Below, piece by piece: positions 1 to 12,108 of a stretch of DNA of 64,000 nt (its first letter is position 1; the number at the start of each line of letters is the position of its first letter). The position numbers and the translations under genes are program-made. The stretch comes from Talpa occidentalis (taxonomy: Eukaryota; Chordata; Mammalia; Eulipotyphla; Talpidae). Below the pieces are notes generated by a model. It was not told where the DNA came from. It saw nothing but the letters and a program-made list of their open reading frames with translations, and searched no databases. The DNA lies in NCBI RefSeq assembly GCF_014898055.3, contig NW_023600993.1, positions 15,838,850 to 15,902,849 of the forward strand, in the 5' to 3' direction.

Positions 1-474
1 CCAAAGAGCACCTGCACCCCTATGTTTATAGCAGCACTGTTTACAATAGCTAAGCTTTGGAAACAACCCAAATGCCCAAAAATAGATGACTGGATCAAGA
101 AGATGTGGTACATATATACCATGGAATATTACTCAGCATTCAAAAAAGATAAACACATGCAATTTGCAGCAACATGGATGGTGCTGGAAGGGATCATGCT
201 CAGCGAAATAAGCCAAAACGAAAAAGAAAAATACCGGATGGTCTCACTCATAGCAGGAATCTAGAAAACTTAAATAAGGGACCAGGAAAATGAATATAAG
301 AAAGTGAAAATCAAAATCAACAAAAAACTATGAACCAGAGACACTTTTTGGGGGGTGGGGTGCGGGAGGGGAAGGATTGGGGTCAGAATGGGGCGTTTGC
401 AATTGTATGGGGGAATATAAAAATAAAATTTATTATTTAAAAAAAAATAAAGAGGCATTATTTATTTAAAAAAA
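1..474 (+). mobile_element. L1 LINE 3' end, 5' part outside window
   Basis: The window opens inside the C-terminal part of L1 ORF2. The frame at 22-264 reads MFIAALFTIAKLWKQPKCP, then IKKMWYIYTMEYYSAFKK, and ends in a TAG after LIAGI; this is the standard ORF2 C-terminus of mammalian L1. ORF2 encodes the endonuclease/reverse transcriptase that copies L1 RNA into the genome; only its last ~80 codons are visible. The 3' UTR follows, with a G-rich block at 350-394, then an A-rich tail near 430-474. It is nearly identical to the copy at 4532-5290, so both come from one recently active subfamily. Mammalian L1 identity is certain; the subfamily name is not determined. Confidence 0.95.
350..394 (+). 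other. G-rich (quadruplex-prone) block in L1 3' UTR
   Basis: Several runs of three or more G lie within about 45 bases on the L1 sense strand. A G-rich tract in the 3' UTR is a known recurring property of mammalian L1 elements. The second L1 copy has the matching block at 5188-5233. Quadruplex folding is inferred from sequence only. Confidence 0.6.
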
Positions 475-2929
475 AAAAACAACTGTAACTAATTTTATAA
501 TGTGCTGAACCTACCAATTAGACAGTAAGGTGAAGATTTAGAAAGCCACATTATACAAACCTTTCCCCTGCAAATCTAAGTGAATAATATAATTTATTTG
601 TAAAATGGAAATAAAATTATGGCTGTATGGTAACCAATTATGTAGGTTTCTTTTGTCAGTCTAATTTTGAACTCCTGAGTCAGAAATTGTATAATTAAAT
701 GTTCTGTGAGAGTAGTGCCATAACTTGAAAATAGGGTAATTCAGAACTCTTGAAAATAGGGTAATTCAGAACTTCTTGTCTGTATATTAAATGAAATGTA
801 TATAAACCATTTGCAAAAATAATCACGGTTATGTCTGAATCTTGATGCTAATTGGTATTATTGTGTCTACATACGCCTGAGTTCAGACAAGGAGGTGACT
901 TTCAATCTGATGCCTAGGAAAGCCCATATATCCAATTTGGATCACTTAATTGAGTTCTAGATCTGGGTTTGAAAACATCACTTTTAAAGCATACCTCTAT
1001 TTCCTTTGGATAGAATTGGTGTTAAAGATTTTCTCCCTTCAAAAGATGTGATCAGATAGGTGTCTATAACTTTGGCTTTCTGAAAAATTGTCCAATTGGA
1101 TTTCTTGATAAATTTATTGTTGAGACTGTGCCTACTGTGTATATGTCAGGCCTTCTACACTCCTAACTCTCCCGCCTTTAGTCATGCTCTATCTAGGGCT
1201 TACCTCTTGCAATATTCTCTGAATTGGTGGAAATGTACAATTTCCATCAAACATATTCTAATGACCAGCAATCTGTCTGATGCTTAAAGCACAGAATAAA
1301 TTATGTTCCTGCAGCCCCCATTCTATTAAAAGAAATGGGCTCTTTGGTTCTTTTTTGCAGTTAATCTGGACAGGATTTATAACTCAACCATTTTGGTCAA
1401 GTCATGCTGAACATTCCCAGCACTTACGTAATTTTAACTTTATTAAAATTTAGTCTAAATGTATTAGTCTGTTCTTTTGGCATAATGTACAGCCAAAGCA
1501 GAAAAAGAAATAAAAGTACCTGGAATTTTTTTTCTTGAGCCCATTGAGTGGTGGGGTGTGTGGTATATATATGTATTTCCATGTGTATGTCTTTTTCTCA
1601 ATTAGTCTATATAAATCTGATTGATTTGCTCTTAAAGTGCCATGGAACTCTTCTTTATGACAACTGTTTATTTTGAAATATTTAATTCAGTGAATGTAAA
1701 CTGATGTATAAAATGATTTACTTGTATGAAAGATAATTACGTGACTAAAGATCCTGATTAATTGCATTATTCAATTCACGTCAATACTGAATCTAAAATG
1801 TGGAACCATTTTATTCCATTTAGATCGAGGAGACTAGCATCATTTTTTAAAAATGAGAGTTGAAGACAGGGTCTTTGTTGCTATGATTATGTTTGTGATT
1901 TTAATTGCTGAGATATTCATGTTTTGAAAAGTATCTGCTGTCAAAGCAGAGAAGCAGTAAATGTTCATAATGCTTTTCGTACAATGGCAATTACATTGAC
2001 AATCCATTTTGAGAATAACTATAATGGTTCCATTTAGTGTGTGTTCTGTGAGGGACCATCAGGGTCAATATAATTCCTATGAAAACGTCTGATATAACAA
2101 ATACTTCTATTATGTCACTTCCATTGATGTTATGGAAGGGAAAATGGGACCTGAACTCTGAAATAATGAAGAAGAAAAAGAGCCTTTTATTATGCCACTA
2201 TTATCACATCTGAGAGGAACTCCCTTGGGAAACCATGTCGCAGAAACTTCCATTTGAATCTTTTAGTGCTGTTTTTCTTTAAAACATTGAAAAAATTAAA
2301 AAGTAACATGTAAAGTTTCTAGGAAATATGAATGTAAAGTCAGATTGGTGAGCCACCTCTCTATCATTTCGTAATTGTAGTCTTGCTTGTAGACTAGAGG
2401 AGAGAAAAAAGGAACTTTCTCACCCATTGGGATTCTCAGATCATATGACACGGAGAAGTTTTCTTTTTCAAACTAGAGGAAATAGCATCATCCTTGAAGT
2501 AAAAACTAAAGCAAAACATTTTTTAACAAAATCTGATCAATCTTAGTTTGCTCAATTCCAAATATCTAAAATTTCCTATTTCATCCTATTCCTATTAGAA
2601 ATGCTGAAGGAGTAAACTTTTAGAGTAGAGAGCCAGAGAGGCAGAAACATGTCTAGATTTCTGTTCTACTTTTTTCCAATTGGAAGGATTAAGCCCCAAG
2701 TGCAGCCTGGCATATATAGACCTAGAGTGCCATGCTGCAGCTGGCTCCCACTGGCTCACCAGAGTCCATTGTTAATTTTCCAGAATTTTGAGAATGAGTT
2801 GTTTAACAAAAACATGATTTAAAAATAAACTACATAGATGTAGAAATGAACTGTATGTGTGTTGAATGTATATATTATATATATTTATAAAACTAATTTT
2901 ATGTGTTTTAATTCAGATTATATTGGTTT
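475..2929. other. Unassigned AT-rich non-coding DNA
   Basis: No gene, SINE or recognisable LINE was seen here. The longest open frame (1096-1287) has no recognisable protein similarity. One perfect 25-bp tandem duplication lies at 724-773. The rest is AT-rich and probably unique or decayed-repeat sequence. Confidence 0.5.
724..773 (+). repeat. Perfect 25-bp tandem duplication
   Basis: The unit CTTGAAAATAGGGTAATTCA plus GAACT occurs twice head to tail (724-748 and 749-773) with no mismatch. A perfect two-copy repeat inside otherwise decayed sequence suggests a recent local duplication. Confidence 0.9.
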
Positions 2930-3905
2930 ATAACATATGAGTTATAAACCTATCTTTATATGCATTACATCCACCATCAAAAGTCTACCATACATTTGAC
3001 CCTCTTTACCTGATTTACTCATGCCCTTCCATGTTCCTTTCTAGTAACTACTGTTTGTATAGGCTGGGTTTGCTTTTGTTTTGTTTGTTCATTAGCTTTG
3101 TTTCTCTATCTTCCACATATGAGTAAAATCATACAGTGCTTGTGTTTCCCTGTTTTGATTATTTCACTTAGTGTAATACCTTCAGATTCCATCCATGTTG
3201 TCACAGATGGGAGAATTTTCCCTGTTCATTGCTTAGTAATATTCCATTTTGTGTTTGTCTCTGAATAATGGAATATTATTCAGTCATGGGATAGGATGTA
3301 TATACATATACATATATTTGTACATGTGTGTATAGATATATGTCTCATGCATACATGAATCCATGTCACTTAGGTTGTTTCTTGGCTATTATGAATAATG
3401 CTGCATTGAACATAGGAGTGCAGATAACTTTTCAAGGTCCTGTTTTAGTTTAATTTTGTTATATATCTAGACATAGCACTGCTACTTGTATGAAAGTTGT
3501 ATTTTTAAGTTATCAAGGAAACTCCATACTGTTTTCCATATTGATATTTGCTACATTCCTACCAACAATGTGTATTTCCTTTTCTTTGCATCCTTACTGG
3601 CACTTGTTATCTTGTCTCTTTGATAACAGACATCCTACAAGGTGTGACGTGATAGCTCATTGTATCTTTGATTTGCCTTTCTCTCATATTTGGTGATGTT
3701 GTGCTCCTTTTCATGTACCATTTGGATGTCTTTGGAAAAATGTCTATTCGGCTCTTCAGACCATTTTTAATTGAATTGCTTGTTTTTTTATTATTCAGTT
3801 GTATGAGTTTTTAAAAATATATTTCAGATATTAATAAGTATATGATTTGCAAATATTTTTTCCTATGTCATAGGTTTCCTTTTCATTTTATCAGTTGTTC
3901 TTCTA
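2930..3905 (-). mobile_element. Old L1 LINE 3' fragment, minus strand
   Basis: The plus strand reads as the reverse complement of an old L1 3' region. Landmarks are the blocks around GAGTAAAATCATACAGT, TTCCATCCATGTTGTCACA, TAGTAATATTCCATT and CTATTATGAATAATGCTGC. These match the reverse of the L1 region encoding the 'MEYY' segment and the 3' UTR of the L1M group. It is heavily diverged, with no frame longer than about 70 codons, and an internal ATAC-rich expansion near 3296-3350. Boundaries are approximate. Confidence 0.8.
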
Positions 3906-4531
3906 GTACATCTGTTAACTGGGGTTGTAGTAATGCCGAATAATGAACAATCACAAAATTTCAGTTATATATAATAACACATACTTGTTTAGCTCACAAG
4001 TCTAAGCTTGTTTCAGCTAATCTTTCTCAGCTCACTCGAGTGTCTGAGCATGATTGGAAGCTTTTTGTTAAGCAGGTCGAGGACAGCTTATCTGAGGCAA
4101 CTCTGCTCCTTGTGTCAGGTCTCCTTCTGGGGTTATTGGTCGAGGCCAGGCATGTCCTTCTGAAGGTAACATCTTTAATGAGCCTCTACTTGAAGAACAT
4201 TTGCTAATGTACCTTTGGACAAAGCAATGGAAGCAATTTGATATAAGCTCAGACAAAGATGAAATAATCTATGCCTAAAATAGGAAGGCATTGTAAAGAT
4301 ATTTTATTGCAAAGATATGTACATGAGGTAGGTAAATAATTTTGTCTGTGAATGCAATCTACATCAGAAACTGACTGAGTAAACAATGATATTAGGAGGA
4401 AAAAAAACAAGTTTTTTACTAAAGCCAAGTGAAGATCATGTGTTGAGCACTACATGAATTTCTATATTGCTGGTAGGTCAAGTAAAATGGAGGCTGAACA
4501 TTGGGCATTAGAGGTCATTAGTGATTTGGAA
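3906..4531. other. Unassigned spacer between two L1 fragments
   Basis: Non-coding sequence with no recognised gene. The short frames at 4068-4256 (minus) and the start of 4454-4666 (plus) have no support; the latter only becomes L1 ORF2 from about 4532. Confidence 0.4.
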
Positions 4532-5290
4532 ACCAACAGGCATATGAAAAAATGTTCAACATCACTTGTAATCAGGGAAATGCAAATCAAAACTACCATG
4601 AGATACCATCTTACACCAGTGAGAATGGCACATATTAAAAAAACTAGCAACAACAAGTGTTGGTGAGGGTGTGGAGAAAAAGGAACTCTTCTGCACTGTT
4701 GGTGGGAGTGCAAACTGGTCCAACCACTATGGAGAGCTGTGTGGAGATTTCTGGACCTACTAAACATAGAGCTTCCATATGATCCAGCAATTCCACTCCT
4801 AGGTATTTACCCAAAGGACACAGAAACATCCATTCCAAAGAGCACCTGCATCTCTATGTTTATAGCAGCACTGTTTACAATAGCTAAGCTTTGGAAACAA
4901 CCCAAATGCCCAAAAATAGATGACTGGATCAAGAAGATGTGGTACATATACACCATGGAATATTACTCAGCATTCAAAAAAGATAAACACATGCAATTTG
5001 CAGCAACATGGATGGCGCTGGAAGGGATCATGCTCAGCGAAATAAGCCAAAAAGAAAAAGAAAAATACCGGATGGTCTCACTCATAGCAGGAATCTAGAA
5101 AACTTAAATAAGGGACTAGAAAAATGAATAACTATAAGAAAGCGAAAATCAAAATCAACAAAAAACTATGAACCAGAGACACTTTTTGGGGGTGAGGGGC
5201 GGGAGGGGAGGGATTGGGGTCAGAATGGGGGGGTTGCAACTGTATGGGGAATATAAAAATAAAATTTATTATTTAAAAAAAATAAATTAA
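4532..5290 (+). mobile_element. Young 5'-truncated L1 LINE
   Basis: Homology to L1 ORF2 starts near 4532 ([20 protein letters not shown]) and runs in one frame to a TAG at 5096-5098, then a 3' UTR and A-rich tail. The frame holds the typical blocks [51 protein letters not shown] and IKKMWYIYTMEYY. The only break is a TGA at about 4664-4666, where L1 normally has CGA in the 'WRGCGE' context; this fits decay of a methylated CpG. About 190 ORF2 codons remain of over 1200, so the copy is dead on arrival through 5' truncation, the usual outcome of L1 insertion. No clear target duplication was found. Confidence 0.96.
5188..5233 (+). other. G-rich block in L1 3' UTR
   Basis: At least five G runs of three to seven bases lie within 46 bases, equivalent to 350-394 in the other L1 copy. 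It may form a quadruplex in L1 RNA; that is inference from sequence. Confidence 0.6.
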
Positions 5291-8200
5291 AAAAAGAATA
5301 ATTTTAATATAATATTCAAGGAAGATTCTGATTGGTGGAGATTTAAGAGAATTAGGCAGAGAGAAATTGGAAATAATAATTATAAACAATACGCTAATGG
5401 ATTTTTTCGGCTAAAGAGCAAAGAGAAATTGACTGGTACTGACTGAGAAATAGAATTTTAATAGATTTTAAGAATATTTTGTTTTAACATGGGTTAAATA
5501 ATGGCAGGTTTAATGCTGATAGGAGTCACTCAGAAGATAAGGGAAAATAAATGATACAGTGTAAAGAGAAGAGAACTGCTGTTTATTTAGTTCATAACTG
5601 GCAGGATTGTCTTATATAGGAGCCAGGAGAATATAACAGACGAGAAGGTAGAGAATATGTTGGTATTAGGTAGATGGGATCGTGGGAATCTTTGGAACTA
5701 TACTAGGATACCAGACTTCCAATATCTTTCAATTCTGTGGTTTGAAAGTGAGACACCCATCACAAAATCATCTACGTCTTAATACTTTCACTTTCTGTGA
5801 TAACTCTCAGTTTTGCTTTTTATGACTTTTAACTAGCATATCTATATGGTGGAAATCAGCATAAAAAGATCCCCCCTTCTAAATACAAGTAATGACATTA
5901 AGGAGCATTCATTTCTCAATGTTGTTTTAGACCTGAGAATTCAAACATTTTTTTATCCAACTGAACCAACTGAGTGATTGAAATTACTCTTGAAATACCT
6001 ATTTAGGATTAAATATCTGAAACATTTAGTGACAAGAATCAACTGTTCCTTTGTAGTGATTGGATATTAAGAGTTTTCTTTTTCCTGAGACTAGAGCCTG
6101 ATTGACTCAATGCATAAGAAGCCCCAAATACACTGTGTAGTAGTCAAAGAGAAAAAGAACTAAATAAGGAGAAAAATAAAAACTATGAATGAACAAAATA
6201 TCCTGTATCTTAGAACCCAAGTGGATTTTACCAAAGAACTTTATTTGATCTCAGTGTTACAAATTTTCTTTTCAGAAAGCAGCAGAAAGTGTGTCCCTAC
6301 TGAAAAACTCACAGGCTATAACTAGAGCTTATCTATGCTTAAATCATAGAATTTCTGATTTTTTTTCCTTCTCTATTGTCAGTGAAAGCAGCCTCTGGTA
6401 ATGATTTGGGATCACCTTCTTTTCATACCAGATTGCTTTGCCCAATGTTGGAATGAGAACAGATAATATTACAATATAAATTTGTCCTTATAATAAAAAT
6501 TGGAGATGGTGAATGGTGACAGATGGATTCCAAACTGAAGGAATTCATACTCTATGAGTTTTGGCATTTAAAAACCAAGTGCTGTGCCAGGAACAAGGTG
6601 GACATTTGGGACACCTTTGGCCATGGATCTTGTCCTCATCCCTGTTACTGGGACCATCTTGTGGCTACGGGCTTCCACACATATACTGCATGGTATGACT
6701 TCAGCCTCCTCCTTTGCCAGGTTATACAGATTTGCTGGAGGGACACTCAGTAGAAGTATCTGTAATGACAACAACAATAATAAAACAATTAGGTATATGG
6801 TTAGGTGGAAACTCTCTATTATAGCCTGGTGTGAGAAAATAGTTTTAAACAACTGCTTTAAAGTTGATTGATTTTTGATGAAAGTCCAACATGTGGCCTC
6901 GCTAGAGAATACCTGCTCTAGTTGGGGGGCAGGTATATTTACTTAAGTCCCTACTGGTAGAATCTATCACTTCTTGTTTTGGGATGCTAAGGGGGCAGTT
7001 TTGGGGTGGGGAAAGCCTACAATATTTTCTCATTTAACTCCACATTTGTTCTTACTGGAGATTCACTTCCAGAAGATGCTTACTTATAAGTGCTGTTGAT
7101 CTTATAGAGGGGGACATCTGTTACCCCAAAATATTTATTTGGCACAAGGTTAACTTAAGGGCTCTAAGGCTAGGTGACGGCTTCTTTTGAAAAAGGTATT
7201 TACATGTAAACTTCCCTCTGTTAAGGACCTTTTCCAGGAAGACCAAATCTCCTTACTTCTTTTCAGTGGAGAAGGCAGATTTTAAATTATAAACACTTTT
7301 TGTTTGCTTGGTCTTCTTTTGTAACCACCTTCAGTGAACTTCTCTCAATCTCCCTTGTCTTAGCTAAGCTATTTAAAATGGCAATGAAGCCACATGGAAT
7401 AGTTTTCTCAGTCATGCTGAGTCTCTCTCATGTATCTAGGATTTATATATGTTAGTATTACAATTCTCTTTTTCTTTTTTGATATTTATTTGATCATTTG
7501 CTTGCTTGGAAGAACTCAGAAACATGGGATGATTTCTTTTGTGCCCAACAATGTCAGTGAAATTTGTGGCTGCAGAGACCTAAGTAGGAGCAATTTCTCT
7601 TTTTGAGATGTCATTCTCTTGAAATATGACATGTCCAATCTTTGAACAACATTTTTATATATTATATTTTTCTATTATTAGCAAGCTATATCTCTAATAT
7701 TTCATTTCTCCTTGTTCTTCTAACCTTTCAACAAGTCTCAGTTTAGTCTTCAGATGGTTTCATATTTTAGAAATTGAACTGGTTCTAGCACATGTAAATC
7801 TAGCACTGTCTTAGTGTTACTTTTTTCTTCCCCTTTGATGTTTGATCTAGATATTCATCTTTTTAAATACATTTTTCTAGATTTTGCTCTCAAACCATAC
7901 TCTGAATCCTCCTGTGGAGAGATACCAAGTTCTTTATCCACCGGAAGCATCTATCACTCACCCAAATCTTGTCCAACTTTACCTCCCTGAGTTAGATAAT
8001 TCTGTGCTGAAGGAGATACTCTCCCATTAGATGCACTTCTAACTCGAGTGTGGACCAGTTCTCTCATTGCCCTGTCTGGTTTCCAGCAAGCGTATAGCAT
8101 TCTTGCTGTGGTCTCTCTTAGAATCATAATTCCATAAATTTCTTGGGTACTTTCCCTTAAGATGCAGGAATTGTAGCTATTTAGGCAATAGAGAAAAGCT

Positions 8201-9190
8201 TCCTGTAATGTGTTAAATACGCTACAATAAATCTTTAATATTTCTTTTACAAATCCATCCAGAGTGTTATGACTACGGCGCTAACAAGCCAATTATTTAG
8301 GAGATATTTATCTAATTACTCTTACTCTAGACTCCAAAGGATATTTAGACATTGCTTCTGGGTGGATTTCTGGACCTGTTTTTGGTGATTGTTTATCAGG
8401 CTGCTCTCTGTCTGCTTCCTCTTTTTTACTACTTTGGACGCTAGTCTACTGACACTTAAATTTTTTCCTTTTTCAAATACAATGATTTTTCCATCCATTT
8501 ATATCTAATCAGCTGTTGAGATTGTAGTCATTCTTCCAAGGAAATCTCTTAAGCTAAATTATTTTTAAAACTTTTTGTTTTCTTTTTCTTGGCTCATTAC
8601 TCCTCTTTTAATAGTAAAATTGAGCAAGATTTCAAACCACCCCACTTCTGCTTGATGTCCTAGCAAGAGTGACTCTTGGAAACACAATGTTAGGATTTTT
8701 AAGTTGTTTCTTTGTCTTCAGGTTTATAATAATTTCTCTAAATTGTTTCCTTACCGCAACCCAAGAGGATGATATATTCTCTTTGTAGTAAAATTCCTCT
8801 TTGTTCGTGAATAGATTCTTTCATTGTCTATACGGGAAGCTATGCTTATGGTTTGTTTGAAACCTAAAGACATGCTCAATATTTGTATAATTAACAAATG
8901 CAGAGACATATTGAGACTATAGAATTGTAGATGGTTTAACCCCATATACTCCATGTTATTCCTTCTAGGTTCCTACCTTAGAACTAAAGATAGTTTAGAA
9001 TATAAGGACCAGAGCTGGTATTGTCTATGGGTACAGCATACTTAAATTTGTCATTAGTGTTTTTATCCAAGCTTGACATTCTCTTCCCTTACCTCAAATG
9101 TGCCTGCTTAGGAAAAATGTACAATTTAAAGACAGACTATGGCAACTGTATCTTAATCACATGCAAATGGCTTCTGTTTACCAAGCATTT
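5291..9190. other. Unassigned non-coding DNA without recognisable repeats
   Basis: This is a 3.9-kb stretch without a SINE, LTR or recognisable LINE. Overlapping frames on both strands near 6523-6871 look unusually balanced in composition, but I recognise no protein in any of them. Pyrimidine-rich runs occur near 7470 and 8570-8610. It is probably unique intergenic or intronic sequence. Confidence 0.45.
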
Positions 9191-9214
9191 CCTTTGTCTC
9201 AGGTAGTGGTATCA

Positions 9215-9375
9215 CATAGTTAAAGTAATTATCATCAAAATTTTATATAGCAGGTATCATTATCCCTATTCGGTAGAAATTGAAATAGACTCATAGACAT
9301 TACCAAGCTCATACAACTATGTACAGCTGGGAATTGGTGAGGCTAGGTTTCTATTTATATCCAGGAATCTAAAAG
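9215..9375 (-). mobile_element. MIR-type SINE fossil, minus strand
   Basis: The plus strand shows the reverse-complement MIR order: TATCATTATCCCTATT, then decayed copies of the 'gaaactgag' and 'aagtcacaca' blocks, then AGCTGGGAATTGGTGAGGCT near the end. MIR is an ancient tRNA-derived mammalian SINE. The copy is old and its ends are uncertain. Confidence 0.6.
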
Positions 9376-11124
9376 ATCATACTAATCTGGACCTATCAAA
9401 AGATATACAGGATAAGGTACACTGAGGCTCTGGAGTATCACATTGCTTGAGATAAGGTAAGAAAATATTCTCAGATATAATCAGATTACATCTCTTAGTT
9501 GAGTAGATTTTAACGGACTTGGAGAGTGATCGGAACTTTGGAAATAAAAAATACCTAAGTCTTGTTAAAAAAGTATAAAAAAAGAAAACAATGCTGGGAA
9601 TGGCTCCAAATTTTTTCAGGAAATTCCTGTTACCTACTCTCGGCTTCCCATAAGTAGTTGCAGTCCCATGGCTAAGGGCATGTCCTAATCTTAATGGAAT
9701 TTCTTACTCTTTTTTTTTTCCCATTGCCTTGTCAAGTCCTAGAGGAAAACTGAGTCTCAGAGGATTATTTGGTTTATACCCACTCATAGAAAAAGAGATT
9801 CGAGTTATAAAAAAGACTCTTGACCTCTTTCTTTAGGTGTTGTTGGAAATATGCTCCTTCTTCTAGAGAGAAAAATGTATAGAGAGATTCCTCATATTGC
9901 TGCATACAGTGAGAGTCCTCGGGAATTCTAAGAGTGAATTAATTCCCCTTCAGGGACTTATGAAGAGAAAATGTGTAGTGGAGTGCAGAGCAAATACTGT
10001 TGCACTGATTTTCATAGTTATCCTATCAGCTAAGAGATAGAATTTAAAAATTCCAAGTCTTGTTACATATAATTTAATCTTTTCTTCTTAAAGAAATGGA
10101 TAATCAAACACAATGAAAGAACTTTTAGTAACTTTCATATCAATGAACTGAGTCGAAGAATGAAGGGGTGGAATGATGATCTTACTTTTAATACTGAACA
10201 TTTCCTAATCTGCTTATTGGTCATTTTAATTACATTGGAATAAGGAATAGTAATTATTTTTAGTGGTAATAGAAGGAAATGGAAATAAAGATTGATTACA
10301 GCTTACTCAAGATTACAAAAAAGAAACAATGATGAAAGGGTAAGTTTGGTTTTCTGTAATCCAAATTGAATATCTTGCAAACACTTAACTCCTCACAGCT
10401 TATTTACACATAGCGGTATTTATATGTGTGCAGAAGCATACGTGTCACAGTTGCATTTTTAATGAATTCTAATAACGAACAAATGTAATAGCTACTCTGG
10501 AGGACAATAGTTAAGGGAGAATTGAGCTAAAGAATTAATGCACAAAGAAGAAAGTTGTGGGTTTATTATTTTTAATTTGAATAGATTTTCATTTTTACCA
10601 AAACCTGTAAGAATCATTTCACATTCAAATAAAATTTTCATTTTGAAAGAATTTTATATTTTCCAAAAAATTGTGGAAGTGCAGGGATTTGCAGGGTACT
10701 CTTCATTCATTCCAACCCCACCCCCCATTCATAGCACCTTCTTTTACCATTTTTTTAACTTATTTTAACTAATAAACTGACATTGGTATATGTGTATTAC
10801 TATTAACGAAATTCCAGACTTTGAATTTCACCATCTGTTTAATTAGTGTCCTCTTTCTGTTCTTGAATTCAATTCCAGTTGCATTTAGTTGTCATGTCCT
10901 CCAATCCCTTCTGATCTTTGGTCTTAGTGGATTCTCAACCTTGCCCTGAAAAGCTGGTAGGATTGTGTTACAGATGAACAAATCATATTAGATGTAGAAA
11001 ACAGGAGGGGTAAATATGTTGACTTGAAAACTTAAAGGGAAAGAAAGAGGAAAGAGTTAATATATTGTTGCTGATAAAAAAGAGAGGTGGACAAGAAGGA
11101 AGATTTTATTTCTCAAAATATATT
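9376..11124. other. Unassigned AT-rich non-coding DNA
   Basis: No gene or recognisable repeat was seen. The frame at 10538-10768 is AT-rich, low in complexity and unlike any protein I know. A purine-rich tract lies near 11030-11100. Confidence 0.4.
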
Positions 11125-11790
11125 GTAGGAGACAAGGAGAAAAATTTGGAGCTGTGAAAGCTAGTAGCCTGGCCATTGTTGCATCAGCCAACACCACACT
11201 GATAAAGAAATGGGAGTCGTGGAGCAGCTACATAATGCAGGATGCTGCAGAAGAGCAAGATCCTGGCTGTTTTTACTGATACAATAATCATACAGCATCA
11301 GTTATGTGGATTAGGAGGACAAGGAGAAAAGGATGAATAAAATTAAGGAATGTCATCTAGGGCTTTGGGGGAACATGAGTCTCCTGACCAGATAATTCTT
11401 ATCTGCTTGATGATCAAGTATTTTAATCAAAACCGGACCCTAGACCCTGGCCATCATCCTAATCTTATCAACAAGGCATTCCACTGATCAGCTTTTGGGG
11501 TCTCTTCTCATACATCGGGTCCTCAGGCCCCTGGCATTCCCAGTCATACCTCATGATGTATGAGTCAGGAGTAAGTTTATGCATCCATCATCAGCCGTCC
11601 AGGCGTTCCCAGTCATACCTCCTCGTGCATACCCTTCCCAGGGTGATCAAGCTTTCTGCTTGCTCCTGACTGATTTGAAAGGCACCTTGTAAGGTTTGGC
11701 TTCTATGACTGATTGATCGGTTCTGACCTTGTATAGGAATGCAGAACTGCAGGTAACAATAATGGTGGCCTAAGAGGCCGCTTAAGTTTA
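11125..11790. other. Possible decayed LTR or unique element with internal near-duplicate
   Basis: This segment is more GC-rich and more mixed in composition than its surroundings. A motif of about 30 bases built on TTCCCAGTCATACCTC occurs twice about 70 bp apart (around 11537 and 11607). Such spaced enhancer-like duplicates are common in retroviral U3 regions. No clear TG...CA ends or target duplication could be fixed, so the LTR reading is only a suggestion. Confidence 0.3.
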
Positions 11791-11913
11791 GTAGATCCAC
11801 AGGAATTTAAATAGTTCTCATGTGCTAGTACTTTTCAAAGTAGGTTTAACATGTTAAATGGTAATTCTCAGAAAAGTCCCATAAGACCTGAATTACTGTT
11901 AGCCTTTTCTGAT

Positions 11914-12108
11914 ACAGTGGTTCTCAATTGAATCGATTTTGTCTCTATGGGATAGTTGGAAATAATTGGGAAATATTTTCAGTTATCACAACATCAGGGC
12001 AGGATGATAGTGTCACCTACTAGGTAGAGAGACCAGAGATGCCGTTAAATACCCCATAAAGCACAGGGTAGCCTCACACAACAAAGCCTCCCAAAACAAA
12101 TCCTATTA
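11914..12108 (+). mobile_element. MER5A-type hAT-Charlie DNA transposon fossil
   Basis: The segment begins with CAGTGGTTCTCAA, the characteristic start of MER5A, and keeps its order of blocks: a 'gattttg' region, TTGGAAATA, a 'tatcacaac' region, then CACCTACTAGGTAGAGA, CCAGAGATGC and CACAACAAAG. MER5A is a short non-autonomous hAT element spread in early placental mammals. The copy is nearly full length but diverged. Confidence 0.8.

Noticed and set aside
6523..6871. Three overlapping ORFs of 76-95 codons, considered as a retrocopy
   Set aside because: No residue pattern matches a protein I know in any frame, and no poly-A or target duplication is visible.
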